7,569 nucleotides of DNA from an uncultured Collinsella sp. (GTDB lineage: Bacteria; Actinomycetota; Coriobacteriia; Coriobacteriales; Coriobacteriaceae): assembly GCA_900551365.1 (NCBI GenBank), contig URVZ01000084.1, forward strand, positions 1 to 7,569, read 5' to 3'. This document shows positions 1 through 7,569 of the stretch, piece by piece; the stretch's first letter is position 1, and each line of letters begins with the position of its first letter. The notes beneath the pieces were generated by a model. The model searched no databases and was not told where the DNA came from. It saw only the letters and a program-made list of their open reading frames with translations. Both the position numbers and the translations under genes were made by a program.

Positions 1-3
1 ACG

Positions 4-19
4 TGTTACAGATTGAGAC
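4..19 (+). repeat. Isolated copy (R0) of the 15-base core repeat, downstream of mntH
   Basis: The bases TGTTACAGATTGAGAC match the core of the array at 1427-1643; positions 4-18 are identical to copy R6 (1628-1642). The flank towards mntH carries GGACAGTT at 29-36, ten bases after the core. The reverse complement of this octamer, AACTGTCC, occurs at 1571-1578, nine bases before copy R5. R0 is therefore related to the array in flank as well as core. Any inverted partner would lie left of position 1 and cannot be seen. It sits 30 bases past the mntH stop codon, so it could form one arm of a hairpin at the 3' end of that transcript, but no T-tract terminator is visible. Confidence 0.8.
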
Positions 20-48
20 GTTATATCTGGACAGTTACGCCATCCCAA

Positions 49-1305
49 TTACATCCCCGTTAGCAGCACGATGTCGAGAATCGTCACGATGACGCCGATT
101 CCTACGAGCAGCGCGTTGAGCGGGCGCGAGTTGGTGTATTTGCCCATAACGCGGGCTGAGCTGGTGAGCCGTATGAGCACAAAGACCGTAATCGGCAGTT
201 GAAGCGACAGCAGTGCCTGACTCCAGATGAGACCTTCAAAAGGATTTGGGATGACCAGACACGCCGCCACTGCGCCGGCGAAACAGGCCGCTACCCCGAT
301 CGAGGAATGTCGGTCGTGGATGTCGTATTCCTCGTCGAACATGCCCGCGGTGATGGTTCCCGCCGCCATGCCCGCTGTCACGCTGCTCGATAGTCCCGCG
401 AACAGCAGCGCTACCGCAAAGATGGTCGAGCTCGCCGGGCCCAAGATGGGGGAGAGCGTGGCCGCTGCGACGGCGAGGTCGTCTACGACAATGCTGTGCG
501 CAAAGAAGGTCGTTGCGGCCAGGATGACCATGGCCGAGTTGATTGCCCAGCCCACGCCCATCGAAAAGAGCGTGTCGAAGAGCTCGTAGCGCAGACGTTC
601 CTCGATAATCTGCTCGCCTTGGCCTTCGAAGTGCATGGATTGGATGACCTCGGAGTGCAGGAAGAGGTTGTGAGGCATAACGACCGCGCCTAGGACACTT
701 ACGATAATCGCGGCCGAGCCGGTGGGCATACTGGGTGTGATCCAGCTTGCGGCGGCCTGCGGCCAGTCGACCTTGACCAGCGTAAGCTCAGCCAAAAACG
801 AGAGTCCTACCACGCCTACGAAGGCGATGATCCATCGCTCGGCGCGCTTGTAGGAGCTCGTCATGAGCATTGCCATCGATGCCGCGGCCACGATGACGCA
901 GCCGGCGCGCACGGGCAGTCCAAAGAGCATCTGGAGCGCGATCGCGCCGCCCAGGACCTCGGCCATAGCGGTGGCGATGGTCGCGAGGTAGGCACTGGCG
1001 AGCACCGTGCGCCCAACGAAACGGGGGAGGTAGCGCGTCGTGGCTTCGGCAAGACAGGCGCCCGTTGCGATACCCAGGTGTGCAGCGTTGTGCTGCAACA
1101 CGATGAGCATAACCGTGGACAGCGTGACCACCCACAGCAGCGCGTAGCCAAATTGCGAGCCCGCGGCCATATTTGAGGCCCAGTTGCCCGGGTCGATAAA
1201 GCCGACGGTGACGAGCAACCCGGGGCCGATATGCCGCGCAATGTCTAGGCCTCCGTGACCACCGGTGCGCCGGGAACCAAAGTGTTGTTTGAGATGGTTG
1301 AGCAT
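49..1305 (-). CDS. mntH: NRAMP-family proton-coupled Mn2+/Fe2+ importer, MntH type
   Basis: This 418-residue integral membrane protein is predicted to bring manganese, and probably ferrous iron, into the cell with protons. About eleven hydrophobic helices can be traced, the usual number for bacterial NRAMPs. The helix-1 signature DPGN is at 38-41, where Asp38 and Asn41 are metal ligands in the family. The helix-6 signature MPHN is at 210-213, with Met210 as the transition-metal-selecting thioether and Ala207 three residues before it. A helix-8 GLSSSVTAG segment lies near 304-312, and helix 10 (SQALLSLQLP) is at 362-371. The retained Met argues against the NRAMP-related Mg2+ transporters. The start is supported by AGGAG six bases upstream. 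Length is normal and no frameshift is seen. The LQHNAAHLGIATG stretch (70-82) recalls an NRAMP clade common in gut anaerobes rather than the E. coli type; that is from memory. The gene is monocistronic in this window and divergent from gltB. Confidence 0.93.
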   Translation of the reverse strand: MLNHLKQHFGSRRTGGHGGLDIARHIGPGLLVTVGFIDPGNWASNMAAGSQFGYALLWVVTLSTVMLIVLQHNAAHLGIATGACLAEATTRYLPRFVGRTVLASAYLATIATAMAEVLGGAIALQMLFGLPVRAGCVIVAAASMAMLMTSSYKRAERWIIAFVGVVGLSFLAELTLVKVDWPQAAASWITPSMPTGSAAIIVSVLGAVVMPHNLFLHSEVIQSMHFEGQGEQIIEERLRYELFDTLFSMGVGWAINSAMVILAATTFFAHSIVVDDLAVAAATLSPILGPASSTIFAVALLFAGLSSSVTAGMAAGTITAGMFDEEYDIHDRHSSIGVAACFAGAVAACLVIPNPFEGLIWSQALLSLQLPITVFVLIRLTSSARVMGKYTNSRPLNALLVGIGVIVTILDIVLLTGM

Positions 1306-1311
1306 GGTGCA

Positions 1312-1316
1312 CTCCT
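1312..1316 (-). promoter_or_regulatory. Ribosome binding site of mntH
   Basis: On the minus strand AGGAG (within GCAGGAG) lies six bases before the ATG at 1305-1303. This fixes the start at residue M1 of the LNHLKQHFG N-terminus. Confidence 0.8.
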
Positions 1317-1352
1317 GCGTGCCGTTTGTTTGACGCCGTAAAGGGTACCCGT

Positions 1353-1372
1353 TTTAGGCTTAAAGGTTAACC
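1353..1372. promoter_or_regulatory. Candidate operator upstream of mntH
   Basis: TTTAGGCTTAAA (1353-1364) is an imperfect palindrome, symmetrical at ten of twelve positions. It is followed directly by the perfect palindrome GGTTAACC (1365-1372). TTTAGG/CCTAAA-type half sites are typical of metal-responsive DtxR/MntR repressors, which commonly control mntH genes. The site lies 48-67 bases before the mntH start codon, where an operator would be expected. No convincing -35/-10 pair could be placed here, so the promoter itself is unassigned. The assignment to MntR is inference. Confidence 0.3.
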
Positions 1373-1426
1373 GAGACTAACAAAATTGTTGTATTTGAAT
1401 AGGATGGGGAAAGGAGTTGCCGAAAT

Positions 1427-1483
1427 GTCTTGATCTGTAACAACTAGGGATGGAAATTGGACCTAGGTGTTACAGATCGAGAC
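1427..1483. repeat. Hairpin unit 1 (R1/R2), longest stem of the array
   Basis: Arms 1427-1448 and 1462-1483 pair over 22 positions: 20 Watson-Crick pairs, one G-T (1431/1479) and one mismatch (1443/1467). The loop is 13 bases (1449-1461). The stem extends past the shared core through CTAGG/CCTAG. There is no T-tract after either arm, so it does not look like an intrinsic terminator. Confidence 0.8.
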
Positions 1484-1507
1484 AGGAAGAAATGGTCCTA
1501 TGGAAAA

Positions 1508-1562
1508 TCTCGATCTGTAACAGTTAGCTGCAAAAACCGGCCCTTCGTGTTACAGATCGAGA
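1508..1562. repeat. Hairpin unit 2 (R3/R4)
   Basis: TCTCGATCTGTAACA (1508-1522) is the exact reverse complement of TGTTACAGATCGAGA (1548-1562), giving a 15-bp stem around a 25-base loop. The stem stops abruptly at both edges of the core. R3 would pair equally well with R2 (1468-1482), so this unit alone does not decide the pairing register. Confidence 0.75.
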
Positions 1563-1586
1563 CAAACCAAAACTGTCCTGCAGAAA

Positions 1587-1643
1587 ATCTCAATCTGTAA
1601 CAGTTAGTCGTCGAAATTGGGTCTTACTGTTACAGATTGAGAT
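1587..1643. repeat. Hairpin unit 3 (R5/R6)
   Basis: Positions 1587-1604 pair perfectly with 1626-1643 (18 bp). After one mismatch two further pairs follow (1606-1607 with 1623-1624). Both arms carry the same variant: CAATC in R5 matched by GATTG in R6, in place of CGATC/GATCG in unit 2. The array ends here, because the next expected copy at 1668 is absent. Confidence 0.75.
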
Positions 1644-1811
1644 GTTTGAAGAGGTGAGTTTGCAGGCCGAACCTGGGGCCCTTGTTGTCGCCCTTGAGGT
1701 CGGCGGTGTCCACTCGTAGGGCGTGCGTTACGCGATTGTTTCGAAACGGGCGGGAAACACAACGGGCCGGCGATGCTCCTAGTATGCCTATTCAACTGAC
1801 TGTCTAACACC
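1644..1811. other. gltB upstream region without a recognised gene
   Basis: This stretch between the array and the gltB ribosome binding site must hold the gltB promoter if gltBD is transcribed from here. No strong -35/-10 pair is evident; TAGTAT (1780-1785) matches four of six -10 bases but lacks a good -35 partner. A perfect 10-base palindrome, GTTTCGAAAC, is at 1738-1747. No riboswitch or terminator was recognised. Confidence 0.4.
1738..1747. promoter_or_regulatory. Candidate operator palindrome upstream of gltB
   Basis: GTTTCGAAAC is perfectly self-complementary and lies 80-89 bases before the gltB start codon, a plausible place for a transcription factor site. A ten-base palindrome can also arise by chance, and no regulator is identified. 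Confidence 0.25.
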
Positions 1812-1820
1812 AAGGGGAGG
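1812..1820 (+). promoter_or_regulatory. Ribosome binding site of gltB
   Basis: AAGGGGAGG ends six bases before the ATG at 1827. This strong Shine-Dalgarno sequence supports the start and hence a short 20-residue propeptide before the catalytic cysteine. Confidence 0.85.
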
Positions 1821-1826
1821 ATCGCG

Positions 1827-4800
1827 ATGCAGGCAGATTCCGCTCAGCAGCAGGGCCTTTATCGCCCCGAATTCGACCACGATGCATGTGGCATCGGCGC
1901 GCTTGCCGATATCAACGGCGAGCGCCATCACCAGATTCTGGACGACGCGCTGTCCATTCTGGTCAACTTGGAGCACCGCGGCGGCACCGGACTCGAGAAG
2001 AACACCGGCGACGGCGCCGGCATCCTGTTCCAGGTTCCGCATCACTTTTTCCGCAAAGAGGCTCAAAAGTGCGGCCAGATTCTGCCGGCAGAGGGCGACT
2101 ATGGCGTGGCCATGCTGTTCTTCCCGCAGGACGACAAGGGCGTAGAGGACGCCCGTCGCGTGTTTGAGGAGGGCTGCGCCGAGGCCGGCGTGCCGCTGCT
2201 CTTTTGGCGCGAGGTGCCCGTCGACCCGCACGACCTGGGCGAGACGGCCCGCGCCTGCATGCCCACTATCCTGCAGGCCTTCCTGGGCCGCCCCGACGAC
2301 ACGCCCGCCGGTGACGCCTTCGAGCGCCGCCTGTACGTGTGCCGCCGCACCATCGAGAAGAAGGCCGACGCCGAGTTCGCCCTGCGCGACAAGATCTTCT
2401 ATGTGTGCTCCATGAGCTCGCGCACCATCGTGTACAAAGGTATGCTGGTCGCCACGCAGATGCGCCGCTTCTTCATCGACCTCAACGACGCCGCCGTCAA
2501 GACGGCCGTGGCGCTCGTCCACTCGCGCTACTCCACCAACACCACGCCCAGCTGGGAACGCGCGCACCCCAACCGTTTTATCATCCATAACGGCGAGATC
2601 AACACCCTCAAGGGCAACGTCAACTGGATCCGCGCCCGCGAGCCCAACCTGTACAGCCCCGTGCTGCAGCATGATCTTGAGCGCGTGATGCCCATCATCA
2701 ACCGCGAGGGCTCCGATTCCGCGATTCTGGACAACGTGCTTGAGTTCCTGGTCATGAACGGTCGCCCGCTCACGCGTGCCGCGTCCATGTTGCTGCCCGA
2801 GCCGTGGGACCACAACGACAGCCTGAGCGAGGAGCGCCGCGCCTACGACGCCTACCAGTCCATGCTCATGGAGCCGTGGGACGGTCCTGCCGCTATCGCC
2901 TTTACCGACGGCCGTACCCTGGGTGCTGCCCTCGACCGCAACGGCCTGCGCCCGGCCCGCTACTACGTGACGCGTGACGGCCGCTTTATGCTGGCGAGCG
3001 AGGTGGGCACCATCGAGGTGCGCCCCGAGAACATCCTGACGAGCGGCTGCCTTGGACCGGGCCAGATGCTCGAGGTCGACTTTGCCCGCGGCCGCGTGAT
3101 CTACAACGACGAGCTGCGCGCCCGCTACGCCAAGGAAAAGCCCTACCGCGATTGGATCGCCGAAGAGACGCTGACCGTCGACGCGCTCGACAAGCCCGTC
3201 GCGCCCACGCCCGCCGAGGACGCCGAGGTGCCCGCCGCCGTGCGCATGGCCAAGCTCGGGTATCACTGGGATGATGTTGACGAAGTCGTGCGTCCCATGG
3301 CCCAGCAGGGCAAGGCGCCGCTCGCCTCGATGGGTATCGATGCGCCGCTGGCCTGCCTGTCCAAGAAGACGCGTTCGTTCTTCGACTACTTCTATCAGCT
3401 GTTCGCCCAGGTCACGAACCCGCCGATCGATGCCCTGCGCGAGCACATGGTGACTTCGACCACGCTCTACCTGGGCAACCACGGCAACCTGCTCGAGGAT
3501 TCCCGCACGGCCTGCCAGCTGGTGCGCTTGGAGCGTCCGCTGCTGAGCGAGGAGGAGTTTGACCGCATCTGCGCCATCGACCGCGTGGGCTTTAAGACTC
3601 GCCGCTTCCGTGCCGTCTACCGCCGCGACGCCGGCGAGGGCGCGCTGCAGGCTGCGCTCAAGCAGCTTGCCGAAGACGTCGAGGCTGCGGTTCGCGATGG
3701 CGTGAACATCGTGGTGCTGAGCGACCGTGCCGCTGCGGGCGAGGTGCCCGTGCCGTCGCTGCTCGCCGTGGGCTGCGTGCACAACCACCTGATCCGCGCC
3801 GGCGTGCGTACCTTTGCCGACATCGTGGTGGAGTGCGGCGACGCCGTGTCTCCGCACGACTTTGCGGCACTGGTGGGCTACTCCGCGAGCGGCATCTATC
3901 CGTACAACGCACATGCGTGCATCCGCGATCTGGCGGCACGCAGCGACCTGGGCGTGACGGCCGAGCAGGGCATCGCCAACTACAACAAGGCTGCGACCGC
4001 CGGCATCGTTTCCATCATGTCCAAGATGGGCATCTCCACGGTGCAGAGCTACCATTCGGCGCAGATCTTCGAGGCCGTGGGCTTTACGCCGGAGTTCGTC
4101 AACGCGTACTTCGCCGGCACGGTGAGCCGTGTGGGCGGTATGGGTGTCGAGGACGTCGAGCGCGAGCAGAATGAGCACTACGACGCCGCGCTCGCTATCC
4201 TCAAGAGCCCGGCTCCCGATCAGCTGCCCACGCTGGGTCTGACCAAGTGGCGCCCGCTCGGCGGCGAGGATCACCTTATCGACCCGCAGACCGTCTACCT
4301 GCTGCAGACCGCCTGCCGCGAGGACAGCTACGACACCTTTAAGGAGTACAGCGCCCGCCTGCACCGCACCGGCCGTGCCGTGCGCCTGCGTGACCTGCTG
4401 GACTTTAATGCCAACGGTCGCACGCCGGTTTCGCTCGACGAGGTGGAGCCCGCGCTCAACATCGTCCGTCGCTTTAACACCGGCGCCATGTCGTACGGTT
4501 CCATCAGCAAAGAGGCACACGAGTGCATGGCCATCGCCATGAACCGCCTGCACGGTCGTTCCAACTCGGGCGAGGGCGGCGAGGATCCGCGTCGCGAGAC
4601 CCCGCTGGCCAACGGTGACTCCAAGAATTCCGCCATCAAGCAGGTGGCAAGCGCGCGCTTTGGCGTGACGAGCCGCTACCTGTGCAGCGCCTTCGAGATT
4701 CAGATCAAGATGGCCCAGGGCGCCAAGCCCGGCGAGGGCGGCCACCTACCCGGCAAGAAGGTCTACCCCTGGATCGCCGAGGTCCGTCAGTCCACGCCCG

Positions 4801-6503
4801 GCATCGGCCTGATTTCGCCTCCGCCGCACCACGACATCTACTCCATCGAGGACCTGGCGGAGCTTATCTTCGATCTTAAGAACGCCAACCCCGGCGCGCG
4901 CGTGTCGGTCAAGCTGGTCAGCGAGGCCGGCGTCGGCACCATCGCCACCGGCGTGGCCAAGGGCGCTGCCGACAAGATTTTGATCAGCGGCCACAATGGC
5001 GGCTCGGGTGCCGCTGCGCGCGACTCTATCTGGCACGCGGGTCTGCCGCTGGAGCTTGGCCTTGCCGAGGCCCAGCAGACGCTGCTGCAAAACGGTTTGC
5101 GCTCACGCGTGGTGCTCGAGGCCGATGGCAAGCTCATGGACGGCACCGACGTCGCCGTCGCCTGCCTGCTGGGTGCCGAGGAGTTTGGCTTTGCGACCAT
5201 GCCGCTCATCTCCATGGGCTGCCTCATGCAGCGCGACTGCCAGCAGGATACCTGCCCGGCCGGCATCGCTACGCAAAACTGCCGCCTGCGTCGCGGCTTC
5301 CGCGGCAAGCCAGAGCACGTCGAGCACTTTATGCTCTTTGTTGCCGAGCAGCTGCGCGAGGTCATGGCGAGCCTGGGCTTCCGCACCATCGATGAGATGG
5401 TCGGCCATCCCGAGTGCTTGCGCCAGATCGAGGTCCCGGGCAACCGCAAGGCCAACCTGCTCGATCTGTCGCCCGTGCTGGCGAGTGTGACCTGTGAGTT
5501 TGGTGCCCATATCCCGGGTGCCGACGGCCGTCACTTCCTGCCGCAGATGGCCGCGGACAGCGAGCTCGACAAGACGCTCGACTCCACGTTGTTTGTGCCC
5601 TATACGGCCGATGCCCGTGCGCACCTGCGCCCGATTCGCTTCCGCGCCGATATCGCCAACGTCAACCGTTGCGTGGGCACCATCCTGGGTAACGCGGTGA
5701 CCAAGGCGCATCCCGAGGGCCTGCCCGCCGGCTCCATCACCATCGATTGCGATGGTTCGGCCGGTCAGAGCTTTGGCGCCTTCCTGCCGCGCGGCATTAC
5801 GCTCAACGTGTGCGGTGACGCCAACGACTACTTTGGCAAGGGCCTTTCGGGCGGCGAGGCGTCGGTGCGCCCTAACCCGCATGCGACCTACAAGTTCGAC
5901 GAGAACATCATCGTGGGCAACGTTGCGTTCTTTGGCGCCACGAGCGGCCGCGGCTTCATTAACGGCCTGGCAGGCCAGCGCTTTGGCGTGCGCAACTCCG
6001 GCGCCACCGTGGTGGTCGAGGGCTGCGGCAACCATGGCTGCGAGTACATGACGGGCGGTCTGGCGCTCATCTTGGGCGAGGTCGGGCAGAACTTCGCCGC
6101 CGGTATGACGGGCGGCGTGGCCTATGTCTTTGACCAGTACGGTACGCTCGATGCCCGTGTGAACCACGAGAGCGTGGAGCTCAAGGCCCCGACGGCCGAC
6201 GAACTGACGCAGATTCGCGAGCTCATCCAGGAGCACGTGGACGCGACACAGAGCCCGCGCGGCATTAAGCTGCTCTACAGCTTTGAGACGATGAGCAAGC
6301 ACTTTGTGAAGGTCATTCCAACCGAGTACGAGCGCGTGCTGGCGATTGTCGCCGCCGCCGAGGCTGCCGGCAAGACGCATGCGCAGGCAGAGGAGCTGGC
6401 GTTTGACATTGTGACCGGTCGCGCGAGTGCCGCGGATGTCGCTCGCTTCGATGCCGCGGGCGGCGCTGTCGGCTCTGTTGCTTCGACCAAGAAGGAGGCG
6501 TAA
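1827..6503 (+). CDS. gltB: Glutamate synthase (NADPH-type) large subunit, GltB
   Basis: This cytoplasmic 1558-residue subunit hydrolyses glutamine, channels the ammonia internally and uses it to turn 2-oxoglutarate into glutamate on FMN. All four family domains are present. The class II amidotransferase domain (about 21-430) starts at nucleophile Cys21 in DHDACGIG, after a propeptide of 20 residues. It also carries HSRYSTNT (232-239) and HNGEINT (254-260), which supply Arg234 and the Asn255/Gly256 oxyanion pair. The central domain (about 470-800) includes QVTNPPIDALRE. The FMN/2-oxoglutarate domain (about 850-1200) has MSYGSIS at 888, GEGGEDP at 915 and the 3Fe-4S cysteines 1132, 1138 and 1143 (CX5CX4C). 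The C-terminal GXGXG beta-helix (about 1300-1480) is glycine-rich and is followed by an Ala-rich tail. Length is typical (about 1500) and the frame is intact. Codon bias is extreme: TTA, CTA and TCA are almost absent. It forms an operon with gltD. Confidence 0.97.
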   Translation: MQADSAQQQGLYRPEFDHDACGIGALADINGERHHQILDDALSILVNLEHRGGTGLEKNTGDGAGILFQVPHHFFRKEAQKCGQILPAEGDYGVAMLFFPQDDKGVEDARRVFEEGCAEAGVPLLFWREVPVDPHDLGETARACMPTILQAFLGRPDDTPAGDAFERRLYVCRRTIEKKADAEFALRDKIFYVCSMSSRTIVYKGMLVATQMRRFFIDLNDAAVKTAVALVHSRYSTNTTPSWERAHPNRFIIHNGEINTLKGNVNWIRAREPNLYSPVLQHDLERVMPIINREGSDSAILDNVLEFLVMNGRPLTRAASMLLPEPWDHNDSLSEERRAYDAYQSMLMEPWDGPAAIAFTDGRTLGAALDRNGLRPARYYVTRDGRFMLASEVGTIEVRPENILTSGCLGPGQMLEVDFARGRVIYNDELRARYAKEKPYRDWIAEETLTVDALDKPVAPTPAEDAEVPAAVRMAKLGYHWDDVDEVVRPMAQQGKAPLASMGIDAPLACLSKKTRSFFDYFYQLFAQVTNPPIDALREHMVTSTTLYLGNHGNLLEDSRTACQLVRLERPLLSEEEFDRICAIDRVGFKTRRFRAVYRRDAGEGALQAALKQLAEDVEAAVRDGVNIVVLSDRAAAGEVPVPSLLAVGCVHNHLIRAGVRTFADIVVECGDAVSPHDFAALVGYSASGIYPYNAHACIRDLAARSDLGVTAEQGIANYNKAATAGIVSIMSKMGISTVQSYHSAQIFEAVGFTPEFVNAYFAGTVSRVGGMGVEDVEREQNEHYDAALAILKSPAPDQLPTLGLTKWRPLGGEDHLIDPQTVYLLQTACREDSYDTFKEYSARLHRTGRAVRLRDLLDFNANGRTPVSLDEVEPALNIVRRFNTGAMSYGSISKEAHECMAIAMNRLHGRSNSGEGGEDPRRETPLANGDSKNSAIKQVASARFGVTSRYLCSAFEIQIKMAQGAKPGEGGHLPGKKVYPWIAEVRQSTPGIGLISPPPHHDIYSIEDLAELIFDLKNANPGARVSVKLVSEAGVGTIATGVAKGAADKILISGHNGGSGAAARDSIWHAGLPLELGLAEAQQTLLQNGLRSRVVLEADGKLMDGTDVAVACLLGAEEFGFATMPLISMGCLMQRDCQQDTCPAGIATQNCRLRRGFRGKPEHVEHFMLFVAEQLREVMASLGFRTIDEMVGHPECLRQIEVPGNRKANLLDLSPVLASVTCEFGAHIPGADGRHFLPQMAADSELDKTLDSTLFVPYTADARAHLRPIRFRADIANVNRCVGTILGNAVTKAHPEGLPAGSITIDCDGSAGQSFGAFLPRGITLNVCGDANDYFGKGLSGGEASVRPNPHATYKFDENIIVGNVAFFGATSGRGFINGLAGQRFGVRNSGATVVVEGCGNHGCEYMTGGLALILGEVGQNFAAGMTGGVAYVFDQYGTLDARVNHESVELKAPTADELTQIRELIQEHVDATQSPRGIKLLYSFETMSKHFVKVIPTEYERVLAIVAAAEAAGKTHAQAEELAFDIVTGRASAADVARFDAAGGAVGSVASTKKEA
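6492..6498 (+). promoter_or_regulatory. Ribosome binding site of gltD within the gltB 3' end
   Basis: AAGGAGG overlaps the last codons of gltB and ends ten bases before the gltD ATG at 6509. The gltB stop and gltD start are five bases apart. This arrangement is typical of translationally coupled subunits made in fixed ratio. Confidence 0.8.
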
Positions 6504-6508
6504 GTGCC

Positions 6509-7569
<1,061 letters not shown>

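Larger units (their letters stand above)
1427..1643. repeat. Phased array of six alternating-orientation 15-base repeats (R1-R6)
   Basis: Reverse copies (TCTYRATCTGTAACA) begin at 1428 (R1), 1508 (R3) and 1588 (R5). Forward copies (TGTTACAGATYGAGA) begin at 1468 (R2), 1548 (R4) and 1628 (R6). Every adjacent pair is separated by 25 bases, giving exact 40-base spacing and an 80-base tandem period. The spacers are related, not unique. Those inside the pairs R1-R2, R3-R4 and R5-R6 share a YTAG start and an AAAnYGG middle. Those between pairs (1483-1507 and 1563-1587) share GTCCT and end in GAAAA. The array lies between the divergent starts of mntH and gltB, and nothing in it looks protein-coding. 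Family and function are unknown to me. Confidence 0.92.

Noticed and set aside
788..1312. 174-codon minus-strand ORF and other out-of-frame ORFs over mntH
   Set aside because: They overlap the unmistakable NRAMP reading frame and give Arg/Pro-rich translations typical of shadow frames in GC-rich DNA.
1523..1530. Integron attC-like core (GTTAGCTG after R3)
   Set aside because: It does not fit the GTTRRRY/RYYYAAC paired cores, and no integrase or cassette structure is visible.
1427..1643. CRISPR array
   Set aside because: The cores alternate in orientation, are only 15 bases long, and the 25-base spacers resemble one another in two classes. True CRISPR repeats are direct and spacers unique. 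No cas gene is in the window.
1427..1643. Intrinsic transcription terminators
   Set aside because: The stems are strong but none is followed by a T-tract on either strand, and the flanking genes diverge, so no transcript needs ending here.
1642..1719. 25-codon ORF starting at the edge of repeat R6
   Set aside because: The ATG arises from the R6 boundary and has no ribosome binding site. The peptide is short and has no recognisable leader-peptide feature, although it cannot be fully excluded.
1788..4745. 985-codon open frame antisense to gltB
   Set aside because: It is codon-aligned with gltB. Antisense stops in that register need TTA, CTA or TCA sense codons, which this biased gene almost never uses. 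The translation resembles no protein I recognise.

Overview
The window looks like chromosomal DNA of a GC-rich, gut-type bacterium. The best guess is Actinomycetota, class Coriobacteriia, perhaps Collinsella-like. This rests on strong G/C third-position codon bias, Shine-Dalgarno-led genes and the flavour of the proteins. It is inference from composition and memory of related proteins, not a database match.

Layout: positions 1-48 hold the end of the region downstream of mntH, including one copy (R0) of a repeat seen again further on. Positions 49-1305, minus strand, encode a complete NRAMP-family proton-coupled manganese/iron importer (MntH). Positions 1306-1826 are the divergent intergenic region between mntH and gltB. 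Positions 1827-6503, plus strand, encode the complete large subunit of glutamate synthase (GltB). Five bases later the small subunit gene gltD starts at 6509 and runs off the right edge after 353 codons. GltB and GltD together make glutamate from glutamine and 2-oxoglutarate with NADPH, the second half of the GS-GOGAT ammonium-assimilation pathway. No functional tie between mntH and gltBD is evident; they simply diverge from a shared intergenic region.

The most unusual part is that intergenic region. Positions 1427-1643 hold six copies of a 15-base core (TGTTACAGATYGAGA) that alternate strictly in orientation. Copies begin every 40 bases exactly (1428, 1468, 1508, 1548, 1588, 1628), so the tandem period is 80 bases. 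Read as pairs, they form three hairpins with stems of 15-22 bp, and partner arms share the same sequence variant in two of the three pairs. A seventh copy lies at 4-18, 30 bases beyond the mntH stop codon, so mntH is bracketed by inward-pointing inverted copies. I do not recognise this family. It is not a normal CRISPR, because the orientation alternates and the spacers resemble each other. It could be a REP/BIME-like palindromic element, a phased protein-binding array, or a structured RNA.
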